Of a DNA stretch of 64,000 nucleotides, positions 1 to 10,540 are shown piece by piece (position 1 is the stretch's first letter; every line of letters begins with the position of its first letter). The stretch comes from Ampelocalamus luodianensis (lineage: Eukaryota; Streptophyta; Magnoliopsida; Poales; Poaceae). Under the pieces are notes generated by a model. It was not told where the DNA came from. It did no database searches and saw only the letters and a list, made by a program, of their open reading frames with translations. The stretch spans positions 2,718,033 to 2,782,032 of the forward strand of contig CM070623.1 in the NCBI GenBank assembly GCA_036346255.1, read 5' to 3'. The translations under genes and the position numbers were made by a program.

Positions 1-755
1 TATACCACTGTATGGCGAATCATGGCAGACATGATGAGTTCATTGTATCTTAGGAGTAAAATGTACAACTTATGCAGAGTGTTAAACTATTCGAATAGCC
101 GTACACACACACGGTTATGAACGTGCTCGGTGATTTCACAGAAGGGTTAGAACTTTTATAAAAACTTGAATGTGGATTGGATGGGAAGTGAACAGGTAGT
201 TCACTAGATGATTTCAAGGTAAGTCTCGACTTTATTACTTTATGTTTCCAACTGCGCTTTCAATTTACTTATTGTATTTAAACTCAATTTTGCTTTCTGC
301 AAAAGAACCAGATGGCTATCTTTGTTCAAGTCTTGCATAAATATATACTTGCATGTTTGTTATATACGACTCACGCAATACTCCATATACTCATCCTTGC
401 TATACACATTATTGCTCAGTTGTTGAGGAAGTATCAGTGAAACAAGGGTTCTACGAGGAGGATTACGACGAGGACTCTGGGAATTAGGTTGCGGTCCCCA
501 GTTGATTGCCTGTAGGCATGTCGAGTGGCTACTATTTATTATCTTTATTTCCACTACAAGAACTTATTTATTTCTTTTAAGCCATGGCAAAGTGTGTAAA
601 CCTTGACCATAAAGTCTCATTGCTATTATTCAATAATAAGTTTCTACTTTCTTAGTTATTCGTTGAATGGTTGATGTCAATGTGTATGCTAGCTTCATCT
701 TAGACTAGTACAGTAAACACGTAGGGTTTCAGATTTGGTAATCCAGGTCCCAACA
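1..755 (+). mobile_element. 3' part of an LTR of the TGTAACA family, truncated by the window edge
   Basis: This stretch aligns by eye with the last ~750 bases of the solo LTR at 28005-30419. Shared landmarks, in order, are the palindrome CTATTCGAATAG (87-98 here), a 'gggaagtgaacagg' block, a 'tctacgaggagga..' block, 'gggcatgtcg..tggct', and a terminal 'ggtcccaaca' ending at 755. The LTR start lies outside the window, so whether this is a solo LTR or part of a longer element cannot be decided. No coding potential was recognised. Confidence 0.7.
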
Positions 756-1573
756 ATTAATAAGGCCAACTATAAGCATGTTAATGAAAATTTCATAATC
801 AAGTTCAGCTAGCCACAAGTGCTTCAATCATGACTAAAGTGAGCATATTAGCCCAATGATTTTGTATACGAAAATCACGAATAGAATGCATTCTCAAAAG
901 GGGGAAGAAAAATCTACAGGCACATTCACGAGATTAATTCAACAGATTCCATGCTTGTTTAATTGAAGCGAAGAGATGAATGCCTGACCCATGAACAGAA
1001 AGAGGTCAAAAAGTACTACCTGTTGCAAAATGCACGAGATGCATAATTGTGATTGTTGCAGTTGCTGCACATCCAGTCTCCTTCACGCCATTTTGCTCTG
1101 ATAAGGTGCAAGAATATATGTACTCAATTAGCTAAGCAAGCTTTCGTTGATGAAAGTAAATTATTCATGCAGGTCTTCTACAAAATTAGCAACAGATACT
1201 TGTATAAAGCAGTAGTTTTCAGGACACGTCCGTTCATCAATAATTATAACCAAGATTGTGTGTGTCACTGGACTTCAAATAGTTCGGTTTATTATTTTAT
1301 AGTACAAAACAACTAGTGTATCCAGTGCACATTTCAATTTTATTGTGCTACAAACATAAAATGATCACGAAAATGGTCACAAAAAGAACATGAAAATATT
1401 GAGTAGATAATAATTTTGTTAACCACCTAACAAAATTCATATGTAAACACGATCTATTTATTACAATTCATTGTTTTCTCAATATTTCCACCAGATTTGT
1501 TCACGTATATTTCCTTTGACCTTGCACCTATCTATTGATCCTTTAACGGACATGGACTCATAGCTCATAATCT
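756..1573. other. intergenic, no gene recognised
   Basis: AT-rich sequence. One short open frame at 1053-1316 has no recognisable motif and no supporting gene structure. The right end (1561-1573, TAGCTCATAATCT) is the left copy of the direct repeat flanking the next element. Confidence 0.5.
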
Positions 1574-2517
1574 CTGATGCACGGACACGTCTGCAAGGTG
1601 CCGAGTCCATGTCGGACACGGCTCAAACACGTATTTCGGGTGTGTCCGAAATTAGCGCCGCGAAAAAAAAAATTAAAATCAGACACGTATCGAACAAGTA
1701 TAGCACACTTGGGCTCATTCCATTTGGCCCAAAACGGTAGCCCAGCCCATTACTATTCCCTCAAATCAGTTAACCCTAGCTCCATCACCGTCTCGCTCAC
1801 TCCCCGCAGTCCCCCTCGACGCCGCCTAGCTCCATCAGCTGCGACACCGCACCGCCCGACCCTACTATGTTGCCAACCCCGAAGGCGACCCCCTCCCTCC
1901 GGACACCACCCCTTCCCCTTCTCCCCGTCGCCGCGCCTTCTCCCTGACCCCTGCAAGCAGCCACGACATCGCCCACCCGCCCCTGCTACGTCGCTAGTTC
2001 CGACGGCGACCAACGGCCGACGGCGACCCCCTCCCTCCAAACGCCACCCCTTCCCCTTCTCCCCGTCGCCGCGCCTGCTTCTGTTTTGCTTCGGTGACGA
2101 GACGAATTGAGGACACACGATGGTGAGTCGGTGAGTGTTTGTTGATTAATGATTACTAGATTGTAGTTCTTCCTGATTAATGCACTATTTTGTAGTTCTA
2201 GTTTGTAGTCCTAGACCTCCTGGTTAATGCTTTTTTTTGTAGTTCTAGTTTGTAGTTCTTGCCGGTTAATGCATCAGAATTTCGCCATGCATCAGAGATT
2301 CAGAGCTCATGGTAACTAGTTTTGGTTGAACATGATTAAGATTTAAGCATGCAAATTAGCCGTTATTATGTTACATTTGGATCTTCATCGCTGCAGCCTG
2401 CAGGTCATAATTTTTTCTTGCTTTGTGAAATTAGGAGATGGAACCGGGTATATATTCATCTTTGAGGTACATATTCCTATTTTACACTTCCAATTTGATA
2501 AACACGTAGAAAAACAT

Positions 2518-2572
<55 letters not shown>

Positions 2573-2647
2573 CCGTGTCCCCATGTCGCCATTTTTTAGA
2601 AAATGGCGAATCCCGTGTCCGACACTCGTGTCCGTGTCAGTGCAACC
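1574..2647. mobile_element. non-autonomous DNA transposon-like unit, 13-bp direct flanks
   Basis: The unit is flanked on both sides by the exact direct repeat TAGCTCATAATCT (1561-1573 and 2648-2660). Its ends are related in inverted orientation: the left end has 'gcacggacacg' and the right end 'cgtgtccgtgtcagtgc', with more 'gtgtccgacac' motifs inside each end. The interior holds a GC-rich, C-biased block (about 1790-2090) in which a ~55-bp piece ('cggcgaccccctccctcc...ccgtcgccgcgcc') occurs twice about 135 bp apart, then an AT dinucleotide run. Open frames through the GC-rich part run on both strands and look like composition artefacts. The class is uncertain: 13 bp is longer than usual hAT (8) or Mutator (9) duplications, so some of the match may be chance. 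Confidence 0.5.
2521..2571. repeat. (AT)n microsatellite
   Basis: An uninterrupted alternating AT run of about 25 units lies inside the transposon-like unit at 1574-2647. Confidence 0.95.
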
Positions 2648-2660
2648 TAGCTCATAATCT

Positions 2661-3075
2661 TTTTTTTCACTTTTTTTATAGTAGCTATTCCTATCAGCAT
2701 TATCAAAGTTCACACCTTCAAACTCTATTCCGATTGGCTTTGCTTATAATGTATCACACTTTAAAGTATTCTCCCCTCTGTCATTCCACAGGAGGTTGTT
2801 GCAACAATTAACAGAACCCACCCCTACATTAGCATTCTAAGAATACGATGGTAACCTCATAATTCTACCCTGACCAGTGTCTTGCACATATTAAATTTCC
2901 CAGAGCCCCTAATGCATTCAACACCAAACACAATTTTTTATACCACTTGGTTTGCTACTGTGCTTTAAACCGTAATACCCCAATCATTTGGATGAAAACA
3001 GTACGTATATAACATCACAACTCATACAACATGTATTTGATTTGTAACATGAGCATCTTCGATTTATGAGAAGTT
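2661..3075 (-). other. 3' flank / probable 3' UTR of the RanBP2 zinc-finger gene
   Basis: About 400 bases lie downstream of the zinc-finger gene stop codon. The part next to the stop is presumably 3' UTR. No canonical AATAAA was identified with confidence on the minus strand, and no other gene was seen. Confidence 0.4.
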
Positions 3076-6070
3076 TTACCCTTTTCCAATAAGACCAGGC
3101 GTCGCTGAAACCTCTCCAGACGGTAATGTTATTGAGTTCCCATTGTCAAACTTGGAATAAGGTGTCTGGCCATTACTGCTTCCAGCTCCTTGCTCCATAC
3201 CCATAAATAAATTATTTGGGCCGGCTGTCTTCAATCAGATTGGAAATAAATCAATACCATGTAATAATAAGGTAACCCATCAATGAAAAGAAAAAAGTTC
3301 GACAAATACATACTGAAAGGGGATAATTTGCATTTCCTGGATTTAGCCTTTTATTATCCCAGTCATTGGCAAGCTCCTCTGATGCCAAACGCTTAGTGCC
3401 TAATGCTGAAACAAGAAGAAATTGCAGCATAACGATTAGATTATGTGTTGATACCAATTAGAAATGTAAGAAGAGAATTGCCACTGTGATACTACATGAA
3501 GCACAAGATAGAATGTCTAATGTGATGAAGAAAAGAGAATAAATGTTAAAAACTATGGAATCACTACAACAGCCAAAACAACAGATTTGGAAAACCAAAA
3601 AATGGAGCATGATTAATATCAACTTATGTTGATCATGGAGAAGTGGTGTTACAAAGAAACCGCTGACTACATTAACTCCTATATGTCTCACATGTGAAAA
3701 CAGTACTTCTGAATTTGCATTTACTATTAGGGTGGTTAGCCTATTTGTAGCGGCAAAGCAGAATGCACCCTTCTGAAAAGGCAAATATGAAATAATTCCT
3801 AAGTCATCGGAACTCAGTTTTTTTTTTTGCATCAGTTAAAGGAATAAGGTAAAGAAATATGTTGGAAGTGAGAACAGAATTATCTTACTGGAAGAAGTAT
3901 CTGCTGCTGTGGTTTTCATTGTTGTGGAGGGAATGCCTGATGGAACAGGTGCATTACACTCTTTGCACTGGAAAAGATAGAATAAGAAGGAAGATGACCA
4001 GTCATTTTATACACTACATAGAAAAGGCATACTTCAGAGAATCTGAAACCAGAGTTAACATCTAACTAGATCATGAATGAATAGCACAGGGAGATATTTC
4101 TAGAAAATGAGAGCAATAACAATTTTAAGAATGAAAGCAAGCAAAAGTAAGTGCAGAATCTTAGAAGGTAGGCAAAGCAACAAGATCTGACGTCTTACAA
4201 AAGGCTCTAATGTTGACCTGAGAACTGATAATATTATTTGTTACTAAAAATTCAGGATCAAACTGAGTTAACAACAAATTGCTATCCCACACACTGGAGG
4301 AGTATTTGGAATAATATTCTTCTAATCTCTAAAAATAGTCTACTCGTATTATGGTCTACTCATATTATGGTTAAGAAGGCAGGACAAAACTACAATAATA
4401 ATGATTATGGGTGAGAATTAAGAAATAAATCATTTAAATCAGATTAACGTGAAATTACCTGAGTACGAGAGGAATAGTTATGAAATCCACAGCTACAGAG
4501 CCAGTCACCATTACGCCAGTCTTTTGGAACAGCTGGAAACTGATTTGTGTTGCTGACACCAAATGGCCAACCAGAAGATTGCAGCCCATATCTACCAGCC
4601 AACGCATAAGGCCAGTTTGCATTTGCAAGTAGCTGCTGCTGCAAAGCTGAATTGCCAGCCATCCCAAAGTTCATGTTCATCTTAAAGCCAGCAAGGCCTT
4701 GTACTCTAGCAATATAATCTGCATAAGCTGGCATAGACATTCCTGCCATTGATAATGCTGGCATTGCTGCTTCCTCCTTCGGCAGGCCACATTTTTTGCA
4801 GTTCTTTCTGGATGCATAATTATTGTTACTGCAACCTATTCATCCATTTGCCGCATAAACCAACCAGCACAGCAGGCAGCAAGACAACGCACCGAGGCAC
4901 ACGCACACCAACCAGCCATCCCGCACAAACCCAAAGAAAGGAATAAACACACACACACTAGTCATTTACTCAGCACACTAATTGGTAGCTTTCTAATCTC
5001 ATCTACAAACATCAATATTCAATAATAAAATAAACAACAGCAATGATTAAGATTCGGACACAAAAAGGTAAGCAATTACAAGCACGGTCCCTACTTTCTG
5101 CAAATATTTTATGTCAGCTTGATGCTATATGCGCACTGTATACTTCAACCACAAACAAAATGGATCCATAAATATTTCCAGAACCAACTAGAGTTTCGTA
5201 TTCGCGCAAGATGTAGCGCATGCTCAAACAATATGGAAAGTTTCCCTTCTCATATTTCTTCTCTTTCTCCTCTTGATGCAAACTAATCAAACAGCTACAC
5301 ACATTCAGTTTTAACGTCTTGTCCAGATTTCTAGAGCACAGAAATTTGAGGTATAAAAAGGGCACAGAAATTGCCCATCCGAACCTCCACCTCAGACTTC
5401 GATTACAACCATATATTATGTTACAACGCAAAACCCTAAATACTGCAAGCACTACTACAGTCCTAGGTTCTAACCAGCCCAAATAAACCTAAACAAGAAA
5501 ATGGAAGAAACATGAATGCTATGCCCCCCTAAACCTCCGATGCGGTGCACGGAGGGAGATCATGACCTAAAGTAAATTCGGACTCTTTTTCCCAGAGAAG
5601 GGGAAGGAGCATGGTGCCCATCCCAATATCACACATCCTAGCCCATGCCCACAATACAACCACGACCTCCAGCTATATCTTGTTTCCATTTTCGATTTGT
5701 TTCAGGTAGGAATAGGATCAGGGAAAGCACTCTAGCTAGCCTAGAAGGGGAAGAAAAGAAGAAAAAATCGATGGGTGCCAAATCACGATGCGCAGCCTAG
5801 CATGCAGGCGCTAATTAATAGAGGAGGTTGATCGCTATTAGAGCACAGATGACTGATTATTAGGGGCGTACCGGTGCAGATCCAGTCCCCGGCGCGGGGG
5901 AGCCACTTGGAGTCGCGCGGGGTGTGGGGGTCGACGAGGAGGCGCGGCTGCTTGCAGCGGTTGCAGAGGGAGCGGAAGGCGTAGTTGCGGTTGCCGCAGC
6001 CGCCGCAGTCCCAGTCGCCCTCCCTCGGCCCGCCGCTCCCGGACCCACCCGACGACGAGCCTCCGGCCAT
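3076..6070 (-). CDS. RanBP2-type zinc-finger protein with three fingers, 5 exons, 299 aa
   Basis: The coding exons (minus strand) are 6070-5872, 4835-4459, 3967-3889, 3405-3314 and 3228-3076. All introns are GT-AG, the lengths sum to 900 nt, and frame is kept. After a Gly/Ser-rich start come three fingers of the form G-D-W-x-C: finger 1 with C22, C25, C36, C39; finger 2 with C65, C68, C79, C82; finger 3 with C180, C182, C193, C196. Introns split fingers 2 and 3, as expected for finger-per-exon shuffling. Between fingers 2 and 3 is a Met/Ala/Asn/Gln-rich linker. A short KR-containing segment follows finger 3, and the tail is Gly/Ser/Asn-rich. RanBP2 fingers of this kind bind RNA or ubiquitin in other proteins; which applies here is not shown. 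The oddity is the single-residue spacing between the first two cysteines of finger 3 (C-S-C). The ATG at 6070 is the first in frame before finger 1. A plant ZNF265/TAF15-like protein is the likely relative. Confidence 0.92.
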
Positions 6071-6880
6071 CGCCTGCCTTGTGGTGCGGAGCGCGACTAG
6101 GCTGGAGCGTGGAAATGATTTGGTTTGGTTTGGGGGAGATTTGGGGCAAAATAGGCGAGGAAGGATCCGGGGAGTATATTCGGCTTGGCTCGGCGAGTGT
6201 ATTCGATTTTGGGCTTTTCCTAATTACATTTCTTTCTTTTTCTGTTCTATCGAGCGAGCTGTTTCTCCCGCGAACCCACCCCAGAATAAAAAAACTTGCG
6301 CCGCTATGAAAATACAGAAGAAAACTGCTACGCAAAACTCCGTGATATCTGCAAAGCTGTTTGTGTCAGCGTCGACTAGATGTGTCACTGGAAACCCCTT
6401 ATCCGCACGCGATATCCATGCTGCTTGTGTCTAGAAAGATCTACGAGGGTCAGCTCTGCTGCACGTAGAAGGGGCACTCAGACCTCTTGATCCTCCTCAT
6501 CGATGACAATGCAGCTACCGGGGGAGGAGGCGGCGGCATCTCCTTCCTCACCTCCCACCGTAACCGCTCGTTCGGTCGCGCGCATGTATCCCCCCTCCCT
6601 ATGCCGCGGCTCTCAGCTCCTCTCTCCTCCTCCTCTCACTTCTGCTCGCTCTCGTAGAGCGTGTCCTATCTCATATACGATCCTTTTTATTCGTTACAAC
6701 GCACGAGTATCTAACTAGGACATGATAATATGGGGAATCAATTTATTCATAGACATGTTATGGTTGATTTCCCTAAAAACATCATTGATTCTAAGTTATA
6801 ACCACAAATGTGTGTATAACTTAAGTTATTAGAATTGTTTGGTCTAACTTCAAATGTGTTCATACAATTTTTCAATATAA

Positions 6881-6919
<39 letters not shown>

Positions 6920-7212
6920 TTGCTTGCTTTGAACAGCCATTTGGGATTTTGTTCAAACAAATTTTGAGCCCTGGAATGCAATGCGGAATTGTTTTGCATT
7001 CCTGACTACTGAAAATTTCAGTGGGAACCGATTCAGAAAACTTTACCTTTGTATGTACGCTTCACATAATATGAAAATTATTTCGTTCAAAATATGGAAT
7101 CCTGTCGCACAACGTATGGGCACCCTACTAGTTTAATTCATTTTTGGTATACGGATCCTGATATGTTACTGCCAAGAACACTATGTAAATATTGTTTTGA
7201 GTCCATATGAAC
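6071..7212. other. upstream region of the zinc-finger gene, no other gene recognised
   Basis: The part next to 6070 should hold the 5' UTR and promoter of the minus-strand zinc-finger gene. No clear TATA box was singled out. Open frames at 5985-6434 and 6503-6718 overlap or mirror the gene end and show no motif. The right part is AT-rich with a TG microsatellite. Confidence 0.5.
6884..6916. repeat. (TG)n microsatellite
   Basis: An uninterrupted TG run of about 16 units, followed by a T run. Confidence 0.95.
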
Positions 7213-7775
7213 TAGTGGTGTCCAAATGGGCAGCCCGGCCCGGCACAGCCCAGCTAGGTAATCGGGTTATGTCGTGCCGGCTCGGGGGCTCGGCCACCGG
7301 CATAGGCATGGCATGTCGAGTGCACAGGCTGTGCTGACCCGGGCACGGTTAGCCTATCGGGCCGTGCCGACCCATTAGCCCATATGACATGAAAAAAAAG
7401 AGTAAAAACAACCCTAGAAAATATATATAATTTTAAAAAACAAACTAAAATTTTAATATACTTATAAAGTGAACTATATAAAATTCAAAAACTATAAAAT
7501 AATACCATATAAGTATTGAAAAATAAAGATAAAATCATAAAAATATTAAGAAATAAAAATAAAATCACGCGTATATATATATATATATACACACACGGGC
7601 TTAACGGGTCGTGCCAAGCCGACCCGTTAGGCTAGGGTAGCGACCCAAGCATGGCATGACAATGAGTTGTACCGGGTTGGCCCAACTACAGTGTGGGCCG
7701 TGCCATGCCTAGGTCGGGTTAACAGTCTCGTGCTTCAGGTCGACCCGGGAAGCATGACACATCTGATCATCTCCA
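7213..7775. mobile_element. hAT-like non-autonomous element with 8-bp TSD ATATGAAC
   Basis: Exact 8-bp direct repeats ATATGAAC lie at 7205-7212 and 7776-7783. Both ends are rich in 'cccggcccggcac / gggccgtgcc' type GC palindromic motifs, and the centre is AT-rich, a layout common to grass hAT-related repeats. Terminal inverted repeats are poor (left TAGTGGTGTCC, right end in reverse TGGAGATGATC), so the assignment rests mainly on the duplication and the compositional structure. There is no coding capacity. Confidence 0.55.
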
Positions 7776-8778
7776 ATATGAACAGCACTCGGCAATAACA
7801 CGATAGCAAAGCAATTGTAGGAAAACTGTATGCTACTGTAGTAGCCTACTTATTTTACTGTACTCATTGGTACTGTAGTGTTAGATATCGTTGATTTTGG
7901 ATTGTACGGTGGAGTTAATGCCTCAATGTACATCAATGTGCTCCTCTGTCTAATGCATGCTAATGCAGAGAACCCTTTCCTCTGTTTTGGGCTTGGTTGG
8001 GCTGACTCAATGTAGGCACGTAGGACTGTCAGAATGTAAACTGCCGCCGTTGGCGCAGTTAGCTTTACAGTTTTCCTCTGCTTCTTCTTCTTCATCCTCA
8101 GTGATAACAGTCTTGCGTCATTTGTGCTAGGCTTACTTCAACAATACATGTATCTTTTTCTGAAAAACTGCGTATGCCGCGGTCTTGAGAGGTTCTACAC
8201 TATGTCGTGCTTTATAGTATCTGTTTGTGTGAGATGAAGGGTTTCACGTTTGTGGGACATGAAACCCTTCGTCTAGCCGGCACGATGGGGACGTCCGAAC
8301 CCTTCAACTGTACATGGATTTTTATTATGTATATCTTTTTGTTTTTTTTTCCCTTTTTGCAACCTTTATTTCTTTGGATTTATTTCGCTGGATGCACGTG
8401 TGGACATGTAGATCAATACGGACATGGAGATTCTAATTAGATTCGAACTCTACACCCCAAACATAGTGTCATATTCCAAACCTGAGATATTAGTAGCTGT
8501 GTCGGATGCAGATACTCATAATCAAATCTACATGTTATAATCTGGAACCATCACAATTGGTGATATAGCTTTTTCTCTTTTTCTACCGATTAACTTGGTA
8601 ATTTCTACTTCTTGAGAGCGAATACGATGACTTTTTTTATTTTACTTTAATAAGGAGAAGATATATGGATTATAATAGAAATTAGCGTTTTATTTACATG
8701 ATTTCGGTTGGTTCTCGATGATTTCTGAATGTATAATTACTATAGTATATGCACTGCGATCATCTCTGAAGATGGTGT
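7776..8778. other. intergenic, no gene recognised
   Basis: Mostly AT-rich sequence with short open frames on both strands (for example 8207-8440) that carry no recognisable motif. Nothing more can be supported. Confidence 0.5.
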
Positions 8779-9146
8779 AGCAGTCATTGCCATGAACAGG
8801 AAGCAGCCTGCCATAACTGTTGTTGTCAGTCCATCTGATTTGCATGTCACCGCAAGTTGAATGATCAACCGCAATGCAAAAAACAAAAACATTTCAAAAA
8901 CAGTGATCAGTAGATCTTTGATTCTGTTACGGTTGAATCCTTAGTGACAGTTCGAAGGAAGAATGTGACTCTCTCTGCGCGAGCATCAGAAAAGGTGCAA
9001 ACCTTTGCTTTCTTTGGACAGGGATTTACCTGTACATACACTAGTGAAGAAGTTCCTGCTTGTAATTTGTAGCGGCCTTCAGCATTCTGGTTTTGCAATA
9101 TGTGTCCTGAATGGTTTGTGGTTCATATCCACCAGTGAATCGCAAC

Positions 9147-9845
9147 TAAGGTTGTCACAGCGAGCTTGGCGACCACAGCGTCTAAGGGGCGCCAGGACGC
9201 CTAGTCATTCTCTAGACGAGGCAAGGCGAGCTAAGGTAGCAAGTAGCAACTTCAGTAGCAAGTTTACCGGTATTACTAAAAGGAGATACTTCAACTGTGG
9301 AAACAATTCTATCGCATATTGAAATAGAGGGAGGCAGCGCCATAGGGTGAAGTAGAGGGAGGCAGCGCCAGAGGGGGAACCAGAGCAGAGGGAGGGAGGC
9401 CAGAGGAGCGGCGTAGGGAGGAGGCGGTGCGGAGGAAGCGGCGAGAGGAGGGAGGTGGCGCGGCAGGAGCGCGGGAGGGAGGGAGGCGGTGGGCGTAGCG
9501 GGAGTGGAGGCCACCATTATTAATACAACAACGAAGATACTTCAACTGTGGGAACAATTCTATCGCACATTGAAACAGAGGGAGGGAGCCAGAGCAGTAG
9601 CGGAGCCAGCAGCTTTGAAAAGCCTGGGCAAGCTCGATAGGAAAGGAAAGGAGGCACAGGACGTAAGAGGAGGCACTGCCGTCTACTACCTACGTGCTCG
9701 ACAGGGGGCGGAGCCGTGAAGCCCGGGCATGTGCCCGGCCAATAGGGATGCTGGCTCCGCCCCTGAGCCAGAGGGTGAAGCAGAGGGAGGCAACGTTAGA
9801 GGGGGAACCAGAGCAGAGGGAGGGAGACCAAAGGGGGAAGCTGAT
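9147..9845 (+). mobile_element. truncated left part of a hAT-like element (paralogue of 17418-18275)
   Basis: The same left flank ATCGCAAC (9139-9146) and terminus '(C/T)AAGGTTGTCAC' are present as in copy B, followed by the same purine-rich GGGAGGG body with an internal ~240-bp repeat ('gatacttcaactgtgg..' near 9280 and 9534). The right terminus is missing because gypsy sequence takes over at 9846. Confidence 0.7.
9595..9765. mobile_element. 171-bp hAT MITE, TSD AGCCAGAG
   Basis: The terminal inverted repeats are CAG-TA-GCGGAGCCAGC on the left and the reverse complement of CAG-GG-GCGGAGCCAGC on the right. Exact 8-bp duplications AGCCAGAG lie at 9587-9594 and 9766-9773. The paralogous position in copy B (near 17896) is an empty site reading AGCTAGAG followed by the same downstream sequence, which supports the insertion boundaries independently. 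A sister element lies at 18378-18546. Confidence 0.92.
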
Positions 9846-10540
9846 GTTAGTATGGCCCGATCTTCCGACAGGTACTGATACGTCGATTGTGGAGAACACG
9901 ACGTTGATGATCCAAAGGCTCCGACCCGAACAGATCGAACCCCTCGCAATCACTACACCACTGCTCCGTTGGTTATCAACCGTGCCGAACGCGGTTGACC
10001 TCGCCAAGAAGGCTATCTCCTACAAGCGAATCGAGAACACAAGCAAGAGAGTAGAAGATGCAATCTGAAATTATATTGCGGGTAAATGTTTAAGCTTGCA
10101 AAATTGGGGTTTCTCAAACCGAACGAGCGGCGAAACTGCTAAGCAGAATAATCTCAAAGAAAAACCCAAGAAAAACTAAAGGGGTGAGGCCTCCTTAAAT
10201 AGGAGAGGGGGAGCCTCACATAGCTAAACAACTAAGGGGTGGGACTATTCATGTGGTACTGTTCACATAAACAGTACCACCATGAATAGTGTAGCCCAAG
10301 GAGAGATGGGCCTTCGGAAACAGCACCGACTTCAAACGTGCATAACTTTCACATACGGAGTCCGTTTGAGCTCCACGAGTACTTGATTGAAATCTTATTT
10401 CGTCCTCTTTCCAACGGATCCAGCCTCACCTCCAAATTCTTTTTGTACATATCACAATCGTCAAAAAAAGGTGTTGTGTCACCTATTTGGCCCAATTTGG
10501 GCCTTATAATCATTGGGCCCATCTCCCTAGCCACCCCTTA
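9846..10540 (-). mobile_element. LTR-like end of a gypsy element (minus orientation)
   Basis: Read on the minus strand this is non-coding sequence with features of an LTR. It has a promoter-like 'ctatttaagg' (near 10190-10200), a following leader, and a terminus '..catactaaca' at 9846 that abuts unrelated repeat A sequence. It lies directly downstream of the pol remnant on the same strand, so it is read as its 3' LTR. No matching 5' LTR was found, so the assignment is by position and composition. Confidence 0.45.

Larger units (their letters stand above)
8779..9845 (+). repeat. direct repeat copy A (paralogue of 17044 onward)
   Basis: From 'agcagtcattgccatg' onward this segment matches 17044-17990 almost base for base for the first ~370 bases. 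It then continues with the same hAT-like element start and purine-rich body. Copy A has a 171-bp MITE that copy B lacks. It ends abruptly at 9845 where gypsy-type sequence begins. The two copies flank the whole 9846-17043 block. Confidence 0.85.

Noticed and set aside
1577..2118. Long overlapping open frames on both strands (177 and 121 aa)
   Set aside because: GC-rich, Pro/Arg/Gly-dominated, on both strands of a duplicated block inside a transposon-like unit; no motif.
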